From CAZEVY01 sp964515555 (GTDB lineage: Bacteria; Acidobacteriota; Terriglobia; Bryobacterales; Bryobacteraceae), in contig CAZEVY010000062.1 in the NCBI GenBank assembly GCA_964515555.1, forward strand, positions 1 through 30,589: a DNA stretch of 30,589 nt. The letters are read 5' to 3'. Shown in pieces: positions 16,900 to 24,223 of this stretch. The notes under the pieces were generated by a model. The model searched no databases, was not told the origin of the DNA, and saw only the letters and a list, made by a program, of their open reading frames with translations. How positions within the stretch are numbered: the stretch's first letter is position 1; each line of letters begins with the position of its first letter. Made by a program: the position numbers and the translations under genes.

Positions 16900-17913
16900 T
16901 CAACCTGCGTCCAGCCTCTCCACCACCGCGTTGGCGAACTCCATCGTCCCCGCCGACCCGCCCACGTCCCGCGGCAGATGCTTCGCCGCCACATACACGC
17001 GCCCGATCGCCCGCTCGATCCGATCCGCCGCCCCGCCCTCGCCGAGATGCCGGAGCATCATCGCCGACGACAGCAGCAGCGCCGTCGGATTCGCAATCCC
17101 CTGGCCCGCGATGTCGGGCGCGCTCCCATGCACCGATTCGAACACCGCGTGATTCTCCCCGAGATTCGCCCCCGGCACCACGCCCAGACCGCCGACCAGT
17201 CCCGCCGCCAGGTCCGACACGATGTCGCCATACAGATTGGGAAGCAGCAGCACGTCGAACTGGTCCGGCCGGATCACCAGTTGCATCGAGGCGTTGTCGA
17301 CGATCAGCTCGTTGTAGGCGATTTCCGGGTATTCGGCCGCCACCTCGCGCGCGCAGCGCAGGAACAGCCCGTCGGAGAGCTTCATGATGTTCGCCTTGTG
17401 GATCGCCGTGACCTTCTTGCGCCCCGCCCGCCGCGCGTGCTCGAAGGCGGCCTTCGCGATCCGGATCGACGCCGTGCGCGTGATCACCTTCAGCGTCGTC
17501 ACCACGTCGTGTACGACTTCGTGCTCCAGACCGGAGTACAGGTCTTCCGTATTCTCGCGGAAGATCACCATGTCGATGCGCGTGTCGCTAAAGCGCGTCT
17601 TCAGGCCCGGCAGCAGGCGCACGGGGCGGACGTTCGCGTACAGGTCGAGCTTCCTGCGCAGCGCCACGTTGATGCTCTGGAAGCCCGTGCCGACCGGCGT
17701 CGTCACCGGCCCTTTGAGCGCCACGCGCGTGCGCTCGATCGACGCCAGCGCCTCGGGCGGAATCTCCTCGTTGGCGCGGCGGATGGTCTCCGCGTTGAGC
17801 TCGACACGCTCCCAGTCGATGGCGACTCCAGCGGCGCCGATCACGCGCACCGCGGCATCGGCCACTTCCGGCCCGATGCCGTCGCCCGGAAACAGGGTAA
17901 CCGAGTGTGACAC
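16900..17913 (-). CDS. NAD-dependent isocitrate dehydrogenase (isocitrate/isopropylmalate dehydrogenase family)
   Basis: 337 residues from a GTG at 17913 (MSHSVTLFPGDGIGPEV). It oxidises isocitrate to 2-oxoglutarate with NAD in the TCA cycle. The family is shared with isopropylmalate and homoisocitrate dehydrogenases. Diagnostic blocks are GPVTTPVGTGFQSINVALRR and LDLYANVRPVR (substrate Arg/Ser loop of the NAD-IDH subgroup), FRENTEDLYSG (catalytic Tyr), TAIHKANIMKLSDGLF (catalytic Lys), and NLYGDIVSDLAAGLVGGLG (metal Asp). The cofactor loop is ESVHGSAPDIAGQGIANP. The Ile-Asn-Val-Ala loop and the ANVRP block argue for IDH over leuB. It is divergent from the sulfatase with only 41 bases between starts, so promoters must overlap. 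Cofactor preference is inferred from the family. Confidence 0.88.
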   Translation of the reverse strand: MSHSVTLFPGDGIGPEVADAAVRVIGAAGVAIDWERVELNAETIRRANEEIPPEALASIERTRVALKGPVTTPVGTGFQSINVALRRKLDLYANVRPVRLLPGLKTRFSDTRIDMVIFRENTEDLYSGLEHEVVHDVVTTLKVITRTASIRIAKAAFEHARRAGRKKVTAIHKANIMKLSDGLFLRCAREVAAEYPEIAYNELIVDNASMQLVIRPDQFDVLLLPNLYGDIVSDLAAGLVGGLGVVPGANLGENHAVFESVHGSAPDIAGQGIANPTALLLSSAMMLRHLGEGGAADRIERAIGRVYVAAKHLPRDVGGSAGTMEFANAVVERLDAG

Positions 17914-17954
17914 TGATTCGATTATCCGCGAAGTCGGACTGCTATCATGGCGCG

Positions 17955-19349
17955 GTGAACCGGCGGCACTTCCTCCTCGGCGCCTCCACCGCCCTCGCGC
18001 AGCCGCGCGCGCGGCCCAATGTCGTCTTCATCCTGGTCGACGATCTGCGCTTCGACGAACTCGGCTGCGCCGGTCACCCCTTCGCCCAGACGCCGCACGC
18101 CGACCGCATCGCCCGTGAAGGCGCCAGCTTCCGCAACGCCTTCGCCACCACGCCGCTGTGCTCACCCTCGCGCGCCGCGTTCCTCACCGGGACGTACTCG
18201 CACGCGAGCGGCGTCGTCGATAACGTCGCCCGCGACGCGCTCAGTCATCGCCTGACCACCTGGCCGCGCCTGCTCCACGACGCCGGCTACCACACCGCTT
18301 TCCTCGGAAAGTGGCACATGGGCAACGACGACTCGCCGCGCCCCGGCTTCGACCGCTGGGTCAGCTTTCGCGGCCAGGGCGAGTGCAACGACCCCGAGCT
18401 CAACATCGACGGCCGCACCACGCCGTCTCGCGGCTACGTCACCGACATCCTCGGCGGCCACGCCGTCGACTTCATTCAACGCGCCCGCGCGCCCTTCTGC
18501 CTCTACCTGGCGCACAAGGCGATCCACCCCAACATCCGCCAGCGCGACGACGGCTCCATCGACCTGGCGGCCTCGAACGCCGCCGAGCATTTCGTCCCCG
18601 CCGAACGCCATCGCGCCCTCTACGCCGGCAAGGTCCCCCCGCGGCGCGGCAATTATCTGCGTCCGCCGCGCGGCAAGCCCGCGCTCGAACGGAATCCCGC
18701 CGGGACCGACGCCCTCGGCGTCGCCAGCGCCACCAGCGACGCCTCGATCCTGGCGCGCATGCGCATGATGAAGGCCGTCGACGAATCGGCTGGCGCCATT
18801 CTCGCCGCGCTCGAAGCCAGGAACGCTCTCGACGACACGCTCGTCGTGCTGACCTCGGACCACGGGTATTTCTACGGCGAGCACTGCCTCGGACCCGAGC
18901 GCCGCCTCGCCTACGAGGAGGCCATCCGCATCCCGATGCTGGTCCGCTATCCGCGCCGATTCCGCGCCGGGTCGCGCCCGGAAGGTCTCGCATTGAGCGT
19001 CGATGCCGCCGCCACGGCGCTCGATGTCGCCGGCGTCGCGCCGCCCAAGCCGTTTCACGGCACGCCGCTGTGGTCTGTGAATCGCGACGCGGTGCTGATC
19101 GAGTACTTCTCCGACACCGTGTTCCCGCGAATCCGCAACATGGGCTACTACGCCGTGCGCACCGATCGCTGGAAGTACATCCACTATCGCGAGCTCGAGG
19201 GCGCCGGCGAGCTCTACGACCTGCGAGCCGATCCCTTCGAGTTGAACAACCGCATTGCCGACGCGCGGGCGCCGCTCGCCGGCTTGCGCGCTCGCCTCGA
19301 TCGGCTGCTCGCCGAAACCGGCGCCGTCAGCCCACGCTCTGGCCCGTGA
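17955..19349 (+). CDS. Tat-exported sulfatase (alkaline-phosphatase superfamily, FGly type)
   Basis: 464 residues from the GTG at 17955. The frame extends a little upstream, but only this start gives the Tat leader NRRHFLLGASTALA. It hydrolyses sulfate esters, most likely on sulfated glycans, in the periplasm. The catalytic cysteine that must be oxidised to formylglycine is Cys69 in the motif CSPSR (69-73), followed by AAFLTGTYSHASG. Metal ligands are the Asp pair in NVVFILVDDLRFDELG and the later SDHG (VLTSDHGYFYGEH). GKWHMG holds the Lys/His of the sulfate pocket. Length matches the family. An FGly-generating enzyme must exist elsewhere in the genome. The 3' end overlaps the convergent UGSC selenoprotein gene by 23 bases. 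Confidence 0.92.
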   Translation: MNRRHFLLGASTALAQPRARPNVVFILVDDLRFDELGCAGHPFAQTPHADRIAREGASFRNAFATTPLCSPSRAAFLTGTYSHASGVVDNVARDALSHRLTTWPRLLHDAGYHTAFLGKWHMGNDDSPRPGFDRWVSFRGQGECNDPELNIDGRTTPSRGYVTDILGGHAVDFIQRARAPFCLYLAHKAIHPNIRQRDDGSIDLAASNAAEHFVPAERHRALYAGKVPPRRGNYLRPPRGKPALERNPAGTDALGVASATSDASILARMRMMKAVDESAGAILAALEARNALDDTLVVLTSDHGYFYGEHCLGPERRLAYEEAIRIPMLVRYPRRFRAGSRPEGLALSVDAAATALDVAGVAPPKPFHGTPLWSVNRDAVLIEYFSDTVFPRIRNMGYYAVRTDRWKYIHYRELEGAGELYDLRADPFELNNRIADARAPLAGLRARLDRLLAETGAVSPRSGP

Positions 19350-19860
19350 GCGCCGCGGCGATCGCATCGAACGCCGCCTCCGCGCGCGCCTCGATTTCCT
19401 CGCGCGTCTGGTCCTGGATCGGATGCGGCACGTAGATCGCCTCGAACCCCGCGCGGCCCAGCGCCGCCGCCTGCGCCCGCGCCGCGTTGCGGAACTCGTC
19501 CGTCGCCACCGCGATGGCGGGGACTCCCAGATTCTCCAGATGTACCGTGTCGTGCAAACTGCACGTCGTGCACGACCCTCAATCGGCGAGCGCTTCCACC
19601 ACCGCGTCGGCGCGCCGCAGCGAAGCGATCACCTCCGCCGGCGCGATCTTCGTGAAGGTCGGCTTGCGCGCGCGAATGACCTCCGCCACGCCGGCTCGCT
19701 CGCGCAACATCGCCTCCAGCCGATTCAGGAACACCTCGCCGCCCGGCTTGCTGATGTCGAGCAGCCCGATGGTGCGTCCGGCGAGCGTCGCCAGCCGCGT
19801 CGGCGCCGGCCCCGCCGCGGGCGTATCTTCGATTCCCGGATGAAGCAATATGACTGGCAT
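19327..19860 (-). CDS. UGSC-family selenoprotein (in-frame UGA = Sec94)
   Basis: 177 residues if the UGA at 19579-19581 is read as selenocysteine. The start ATG is at 19860 with GGAGG at 19868-19872, seven bases upstream. Before the UGA lies a Rossmann-like segment (TIGLLDISKPGGEVFLNRLEAML, TFTKIAPAEVIASLRRADAVVEALAD). Directly after it, in the same frame, comes GSCTTCSLHDTVHLENLGVP, AIAVATDEFRNAARAQAAALG and YVPHPIQDQT. That gives the U-G-S-C motif that names the UGSC (seleno)protein family, whose members carry Sec or Cys at this position and continue with 'HDTV..E..G.P...V.TDEF'. A SECIS-like hairpin follows the UGA. No ATG or ribosome site fits an independent downstream gene that keeps the GSC motif. 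The reaction is unknown; redox chemistry at Sec-Gly-Ser-Cys is inferred. It is coupled to the thioredoxin-fold fusion gene upstream (11 bases apart). Confidence 0.82.
19551..19581 (-). promoter_or_regulatory. SECIS-like hairpin with recoded UGA
   Basis: On the minus strand UGA (19581-19579) is followed by 13 bases and then a hairpin at 19565-19551: stem CGTGCA/TGCACG with loop GTT. This resembles the apical part of the Escherichia coli fdhF SECIS, where GCA-loop-TGC with a G-U in the loop begins 11 bases after the UGA. A competing longer stem, GTCGTGCA/TGCACGAC, begins two bases after the UGA and has a 12-base loop. Either fits the position where bacterial SelB-binding elements lie. Confidence 0.65.
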
Positions 19861-19871
19861 GAACGGCCTCC

Positions 19872-21410
19872 CTACACCGGATACGTGACGCGCTGGCTGC
19901 CGCGCGCTCCCGTCGCCCAACTTCCGATCACGGCGGAGAACTTCCCCGCCGACCCGCCGGCGACCACGATGCCGATCGACTCCGGCGCGCGGAACTTCCT
20001 GTAGCATCGCACGCCGCCGATGGTCGTCTCCTGGTACTGCGCGGCGAGCGCCGTGCCTTCGCCGCCGTCGCCGTCGTATTCGGCGACCGGAATGCCGGTG
20101 TTCTCGAACAGAAAATCGCGGGCGTCGCGCTTGGAGAAGCCGTCGCGCGCGATCGTGGCCGCGTGCTCGGGCCCGAGCGCCACCAGCGCCTCGAACATCA
20201 TGCAGGTCCGGTAGCTCCACACCGTCGCCAGCGTTCTCGCGATCGCCTTCAGAACCACCGGCGCCCGCCGCGCGGTATGTTCGCTGACCGCGCGCGGCGG
20301 CTCGGCGGCGAAGATCGTCACGGTGCTTTGCTCGCGCGCGAACCCGAGCTCGACGTGCAGCGGCTCCCACGGACTCTGCTCCTCGTTCTCGCCGATGCAA
20401 TACGAGAACTTCCCCGGGTTCCCCAACGCCGACATGTCGATGCCGTCCGGGCGCGCGCCGCCGAGATTCAACAGGATCAACTGAAGCGCCCGCCCTATAG
20501 TGCTGTTCGCCCGCGCCACGTTGCTGAACACGTTCTGCCCGCAGGCGAAGCCCAGCTCGCCGCGCACCGGACCGTTGACGATCACCAGCGGCGCCGCGAA
20601 ATGCGTCGTCGCCTGGACGCCGTGGAGATTGAGCCGCTCGTCGCAGGCCGCGCGCACCAGCGGCACCAGCACGCGCATCATCGGCGGCGTGCACCCCGCC
20701 ATCACCGCGTTGATCGCGATTTTTTCCACCGTCGCCGCGCCGTAACAGGGCGGCACGCGCCCGGCCACTTCCAGAGGATCGAGCGGGCACGCCGCCAGCA
20801 TGCGCGCCACCCGCTCTTCGGTGGGCGGCACCACCGGCAGCGCGTCGCCGAACGCGCGCATCGCGTATTCGTGCAGATCACCGCCGTCGTCGGCCGTGAG
20901 CCTGCCCGCCGGCGTACCGCGTGTTCCGTAAAGATTCAGCGCCGGCGCAGCGACGCCGCCGGCCAGCCCCTCCCGGTGCCGCGACATGCAGCCGGGTTTA
21001 CTCTCCGGCGCTCCGTCGAAGGCGTCGGCCACCGGCCCGACACCCAGCGCCGCGGCGATCTCGTTCATCGACGCCTTGTCGAACCCCGACTCGGCCCGCA
21101 CCACGCGCCCCGCCCCATCGACCAGAAACAGGCCGGGCACCGAGTCCGGATCGTACGCCCGCGACAGCGCCAGCTCCGCGTCGCGCGTCACGGGAAACTC
21201 CACCGCGCAGCGCTCGATGAACTCGCGCGTCGACTGTTCGGAGTCCTGCGAAATTCCCGCCACGCGGGCCCCGGCGCGCGCCAGCCGATTCAGGTATCCG
21301 GCGGCCAGCGCGCAGGTCGGACAGTCGGCCTCGAGGAACACGACCAGCGAAGGCCCGCCGCCCGTGGCAAGCCCCGGAATCGCGGGTGCAGCCTCGCCGC
21401 GCGCGACCAT
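19872..21410 (-). CDS. Thioredoxin/peroxiredoxin-fold domain fused to the conserved UGSC-partner domain
   Basis: 512 residues from the ATG at 21410 (a GTG one codon earlier is possible), behind GGGGG. Residues ~1-125 are an AhpC/TlpA-like thioredoxin fold: LVVFLEADCPTC with a CPTC redox pair (Cys30/Cys33), ARVAGISQDSE, VTRDAELALSRAYDPDSVPGLFLVDG. Residues ~170-512 are a conserved domain that I know as the usual neighbour of UGSC proteins: VEKIAINAVMAGCTPPMMRV, LNLHGVQATTHFAAPLVIVNGP, ANSTIGRALQLILLNLGGARP, GNPGKFSYCIGENEEQSPWEPLHVE. Its biochemical role is unknown. No signal peptide or membrane helix is visible, so it is cytoplasmic. The fusion suggests electrons pass from the CPTC site to the partner selenoprotein encoded 11 bases downstream; this is inference from gene order and fusion. 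Confidence 0.78.
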   Translation of the reverse strand: MVARGEAAPAIPGLATGGGPSLVVFLEADCPTCALAAGYLNRLARAGARVAGISQDSEQSTREFIERCAVEFPVTRDAELALSRAYDPDSVPGLFLVDGAGRVVRAESGFDKASMNEIAAALGVGPVADAFDGAPESKPGCMSRHREGLAGGVAAPALNLYGTRGTPAGRLTADDGGDLHEYAMRAFGDALPVVPPTEERVARMLAACPLDPLEVAGRVPPCYGAATVEKIAINAVMAGCTPPMMRVLVPLVRAACDERLNLHGVQATTHFAAPLVIVNGPVRGELGFACGQNVFSNVARANSTIGRALQLILLNLGGARPDGIDMSALGNPGKFSYCIGENEEQSPWEPLHVELGFAREQSTVTIFAAEPPRAVSEHTARRAPVVLKAIARTLATVWSYRTCMMFEALVALGPEHAATIARDGFSKRDARDFLFENTGIPVAEYDGDGGEGTALAAQYQETTIGGVRCYRKFRAPESIGIVVAGGSAGKFSAVIGSWATGARGSQRVTYPV

Positions 21411-21499
21411 CACGCCCCCGCGATCGCCGTCGAACGCGCCGCCCAGCGGATCATGAGCGCAGTGTATCGCAGCGGGATCGGGCGCCGCGCCGGCGCCCC

Positions 21500-21535
21500 G
21501 AGAAGAAAGCCGGGCGCTCGGTCAAAGCGCCCGGC
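21500..21535 (-). terminator. Rho-independent terminator after the molybdopterin-binding gene
   Basis: On the minus strand a perfect ten-pair stem (GCCGGGCGCT with AGCGCCCGGC, arms 21526-21535 and 21509-21518) and a seven-base loop are followed by the T-rich run TTTCTTCTC. It lies about 55 bases past the stop at 21590 and before the thioredoxin-fusion gene, so it separates the two transcripts. Confidence 0.8.
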
Positions 21536-21589
21536 CGAGGAGAATCCACGAGCCGCTCGGAGGGTTGCGGCTTGTGGTGTTGGAGGAAA

Positions 21590-22561
21590 TCAGGCCAACA
21601 GACCTCCGTGCCCGAGGCAAGCCAGTTCCCAGCCCGTCAGTCGATAGCGCGCCAGCATCGGCGGCAGCACCAGGTCGACGACGTTCGGCTTGGCCGACCG
21701 GAAGCACCCCGGCGCCGAGACGATCGGCACGTCGTCCTTGTAGCCCAGCAGGAAGAGGTTGCCCGGCTCCACCGGCGCCAGAAACTTCTCCAGGTGGCAG
21801 CCCACCTTGCTCATGGCGCGGCCGATGGTGTCCTCCGGACCGGCCGGCGCCGTCGTGCTCGCCACCAGAATCACGGTCGGATGCGCGCGCACCAGGTGCT
21901 GCATCGCGCGCGCCACCGCGCCGTCTTCTTCCTGCACCGTCAGCACGTAGGTGGCGTTGGCGTTGAAGCGCTCCAGCCTCTGCCGCATGATGCTGTCGAA
22001 CAGTTGCCGCGCGCGGTCGCCGCTCACCGGGTCCGTGTACAACACCCCGATCGAGGGCGCGCGGATCGGGCGCGCCTGGAGGATCGGGCCCCGCTCCTTG
22101 AGAATGGAGACCACCGTCTCCAGTTGCGCCTGCGCGATCGCGAACGGCGCGCTCTTGATCGTCGCGATGCGCTGCGCTGCCTTGGCGAAGCTGAAATTCA
22201 ACGTCGTGGCGATCACAATGCTCGAGGTGCAGTTGATCTGCCGCAGCAGCTCGTCGTCCACCAGCACGCAGCAGTCTTCGGTGGCGAACAGGTTGGATCG
22301 CCCCCCCGCCGCCAGCCGGATTTCCAGCGACCCGCAGGACATGTCCACCGCCACCGCGGTGACGGCGTCGTCCTCGCCGATCTCGCCGTCCTCGAGCTGC
22401 GTCACCCAGACCTGGGCCATTCCCTCGGTTTCCAGCAGCCGGATATCCTCGTCGCTGATGATGTGGCCCTTGGCGAGCAGTTTCCGTCCACCCGGCTTGA
22501 AGACCGTGCAGCACAGAACGCGACCCGCGGATTCCCGGACGGAGACAGTTTCTGCCCTCAT
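21590..22561 (-). CDS. Molybdopterin-binding protein (MoeA/MoCF-like)
   Basis: 323 residues from the ATG at 22561; a GTG two codons earlier is the alternative. The C-terminal ~150 residues show the MoCF/MoaB-type fold: SIGVLYTDPVSGDRARQLFD, ATYVLTVQEEDGAVARAMQHLV, TVILVASTTAPAGPEDTIGRAM, KFLAPVEPGNLFLLGYKDDVP and IVSAPGCFRSAKPNVVDLVLP. This corresponds to the 'TGDEL...D...I...GG.S.G..D......G......PG.P.......P.....PG.P' pattern of molybdopterin-binding domains, although the usual GG-S-G is STTAPAGPEDT here. The N-terminal half (VFKPGGRKLLAKGHIISDEDIRLLE) resembles the MoeA domain that contains the 'G..L..GH.I' phrase. A role in molybdenum cofactor insertion or sensing is likely. It is a single-gene transcript ended by a strong terminator. 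Confidence 0.72.
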   Translation of the reverse strand: MRAETVSVRESAGRVLCCTVFKPGGRKLLAKGHIISDEDIRLLETEGMAQVWVTQLEDGEIGEDDAVTAVAVDMSCGSLEIRLAAGGRSNLFATEDCCVLVDDELLRQINCTSSIVIATTLNFSFAKAAQRIATIKSAPFAIAQAQLETVVSILKERGPILQARPIRAPSIGVLYTDPVSGDRARQLFDSIMRQRLERFNANATYVLTVQEEDGAVARAMQHLVRAHPTVILVASTTAPAGPEDTIGRAMSKVGCHLEKFLAPVEPGNLFLLGYKDDVPIVSAPGCFRSAKPNVVDLVLPPMLARYRLTGWELACLGHGGLLA

Positions 22562-22655
22562 GTGCACCTGCTCAGTGTCTGCGAGTAAGCCCGTCCGAGC
22601 ACCGAATCCGCCCTGGCTGCAGAAAGATCAGTACTTCTAGTCCTAGGATAGGATA

Positions 22656-22702
22656 CACGAAAATAGTGTTATTAAGACTTCTTTTTCTCACTAATTTTCG
22701 TG
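22656..22702. repeat. AT-rich inverted repeat between the molybdopterin-binding gene and the arg operon
   Basis: Arms CACGAAAATAGTG (22656-22668) and CACTAATTTTCGTG (22689-22702) are reverse complements apart from one extra A, separated by 20 bases rich in pyrimidines. There is no T-run on either side, so it is not a classic intrinsic terminator. An operator or transcript-end stabiliser for the arg operon are options. The surrounding 22568-22835 gap is clearly more AT-rich than the rest of the window. Confidence 0.4.
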
Positions 22703-22872
22703 CTCCTTACCGGCGAACCGCTCCTACCCGCTGCCAGACGGTTCTTGACGAGCTTCTTCACACATTCTTGCATCTCCGAATTCGCTGCTACTGTGGCGGT
22801 GAATCGGATGACTTTCCTGGTGGCTTTAGGTAAGGCTAACTTCTTTTGATGGAAGAATTTTCCGGCAGAAAA
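22672..22872 (-). other. Open frame of 66 codons with coding-like sequence but no normal start
   Basis: Between a TAG at 22873-22875 and a TAA at 22672-22674 the minus strand is open and encodes a basic sequence (ALPKATRKVIRFTATVAAN, EMQECVKKLVKNRLAAG, KISEKKKS). It overlaps the 3' end of the acetyltransferase gene in another frame. The only ATG is at 22773 (33 codons left), with GGAG touching it. It may be a remnant of a small gene, or the original continuation of the acetyltransferase tail after a frame change. I do not recognise it. Confidence 0.2.
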
Positions 22873-23456
22873 CTAGGATGGACTAGACCGTCGGAAGTAG
22901 CTCCATGACGCTCTGGGGTAACGACCGGGAGCCGGATCGCTTCCGGATCCATCGCTCGATCCCGGAGGCGTTCGATGCTTAGACTACCGATATCGGAGTC
23001 GTCGTGCAGTGTCTTTAATACCGCAATTTCATCGCAACACTGGAATTTCGGGCAACGGAGGCAATCTTTCCATGCCTTGAGAGGAAGCAGGCCGCGCTCG
23101 ACTTCCCGGAAGCCTAGCTTCTGGAAGAACCCCGGAACATAAGTAAATGCGAACAACACGCTAAGGCCGGATTCCCGAGCCTCGGCCTCCAGCGCCTCCA
23201 CGATCCGCCGCCCCATCCCGCCGCCCTTGTTGTCCCGCAGAACCGCCAGCGAACGCACCTCTGCCGAGGTGGGTGTGTAGTAATGCAAAGCACCGCAACC
23301 CGAAACGAGTCCGTCATTATCCAGCACTTGAAAATCCCGGATATGCTCGGCCAGCTCAAACTCCGTGCGTGGCAGCATGATTCCGTCGCTCGCGTATCCG
23401 TTGATGAGCCGCAGCAGCGGCCCGACGTCCTGCATTCGAGCCTTCCGCACCATCAT
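22836..23456 (-). CDS. GNAT N-acetyltransferase, short N-acetylglutamate synthase-like
   Basis: 206 residues from the ATG at 23456, which overlaps the argB stop (ATGA). The fold is the single GNAT domain of short ArgA-type enzymes that acetylate glutamate with acetyl-CoA, the first step of arginine synthesis. Visible blocks are RKARMQDVGPLLRLINGYA, GCGALHYYTPTSAEVRSLAV, the acetyl-CoA loop RDNKGGGMGRRIVEAL, FAFTYVPGFFQKLGFREV and a Cys-rich end CLRCPKFQCCDEIAVL, which is typical of this subgroup. Relatives end near here at about 150 residues. This protein has ~55 further residues of AT-richer, low-similarity tail (DIGSLSIERLRDRAMDPEAI onward), which may be a late addition. Its operon with argC and argB supports the arginine role. 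Confidence 0.82.
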   Translation of the reverse strand: MMVRKARMQDVGPLLRLINGYASDGIMLPRTEFELAEHIRDFQVLDNDGLVSGCGALHYYTPTSAEVRSLAVLRDNKGGGMGRRIVEALEAEARESGLSVLFAFTYVPGFFQKLGFREVERGLLPLKAWKDCLRCPKFQCCDEIAVLKTLHDDSDIGSLSIERLRDRAMDPEAIRLPVVTPERHGATSDGLVHPSFLPENSSIKRS

Positions 23457-24223
23457 GGCGTCACCACCGTCCCCAGCGCCTCTCCCTGCCCCAGCCGCTC
23501 GACGATCCCCGGTGTCCGCCCCTCGGCGATGTGAACCGCCGGAACTCCTGCTGTCAAAGCTACTTCCGCGGCATTCAGCTTGGCCTGCATCCCGCCCGTC
23601 GCGACCCCCGAGGCGATCAGCTCCCGCGATCCCGCCAGCGTCAGCCGCGCGGCCGTCGACCCCGTGCCGTCCCGCACTCCTTCTACGTCCGTAAGAAATA
23701 GGAGTCGGTCAGCCCCGAAAGCCGCCGCGCAGCTCGCCGCCATCTGGTCTGCGTTGACGTTATAGTACCGGCCGTGCCGATCCCCCGCCACGCAGGCTAC
23801 TACAGGAATGTAATTATTCGTGATTAACAGATGTAACAGGGAGGGATTCGACCGGATTGGCCGCCCGACCGCCCCCAACTCCTCCGACACCGGCTCGGCT
23901 TCCGTGAGATTCGCGTCGATCCCACTCAGTCCGACCGCCTGCGCGCCCTGCTCCACCAGCGCCGACACCAGTTGCCGGTTCACGCTCCCGGCCAGCACCT
24001 TCAGTACCGCGTCCAGCACCTCCGGCGTCGTCACCCGCAGCCCGCCGACGAAGCGGCTCTCGATTCCCCGCTCGGCGAGAAACTGCGTCATCTGTTTTCC
24101 GCCGCCGTGCACCACCACGATCTGGATTCCCGCCCGCTGCTCCTCGGCGATCTGCCGCGCCAGCGACCGCCGCGACTCCGTGTCGTCGAGCAGCGTCCCG
24201 CCCAGCTTCACCAGCAGCTTCAC
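23453..24223 (-). CDS. argB: Acetylglutamate kinase
   Basis: 256 residues from the GTG at 24223, which overlaps the argC stop (GTGA). The frame continues upstream, but the fold begins here (VKLLVKLGGTLLDD). It phosphorylates N-acetyl-glutamate at the gamma-carboxylate, the second arginine step. Motifs of the amino-acid kinase family are KLGG at the start, VVVHGGGKQM, SRFVGGLRVTTPEVLDAV, VGLSGIDANL, PVVACVAGDRHGRYYNVNADQMAA and VATGGMQAKLNAAEVALTAG. The arginine-sensing N-terminal helix found in feedback-inhibited homologues is absent, so inhibition by arginine is less likely. It lies between argC and the GNAT synthase. Confidence 0.92.
   Translation of the reverse strand: MKLLVKLGGTLLDDTESRRSLARQIAEEQRAGIQIVVVHGGGKQMTQFLAERGIESRFVGGLRVTTPEVLDAVLKVLAGSVNRQLVSALVEQGAQAVGLSGIDANLTEAEPVSEELGAVGRPIRSNPSLLHLLITNNYIPVVACVAGDRHGRYYNVNADQMAASCAAAFGADRLLFLTDVEGVRDGTGSTAARLTLAGSRELIASGVATGGMQAKLNAAEVALTAGVPAVHIAEGRTPGIVERLGQGEALGTVVTP

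Noticed and set aside
19327..19860. Two separate small genes divided by a true UGA stop.
   Set aside because: The conserved UGSC family motif spans the UGA in frame, the spacing is zero and a SECIS-like hairpin follows.
21410..21454. 14-codon upstream ORF whose stop overlaps the ATG of the thioredoxin-fusion gene (TGATG).
   Set aside because: No ribosome site, no attenuator hairpins and ordinary codon composition; likely chance in GC-rich DNA.
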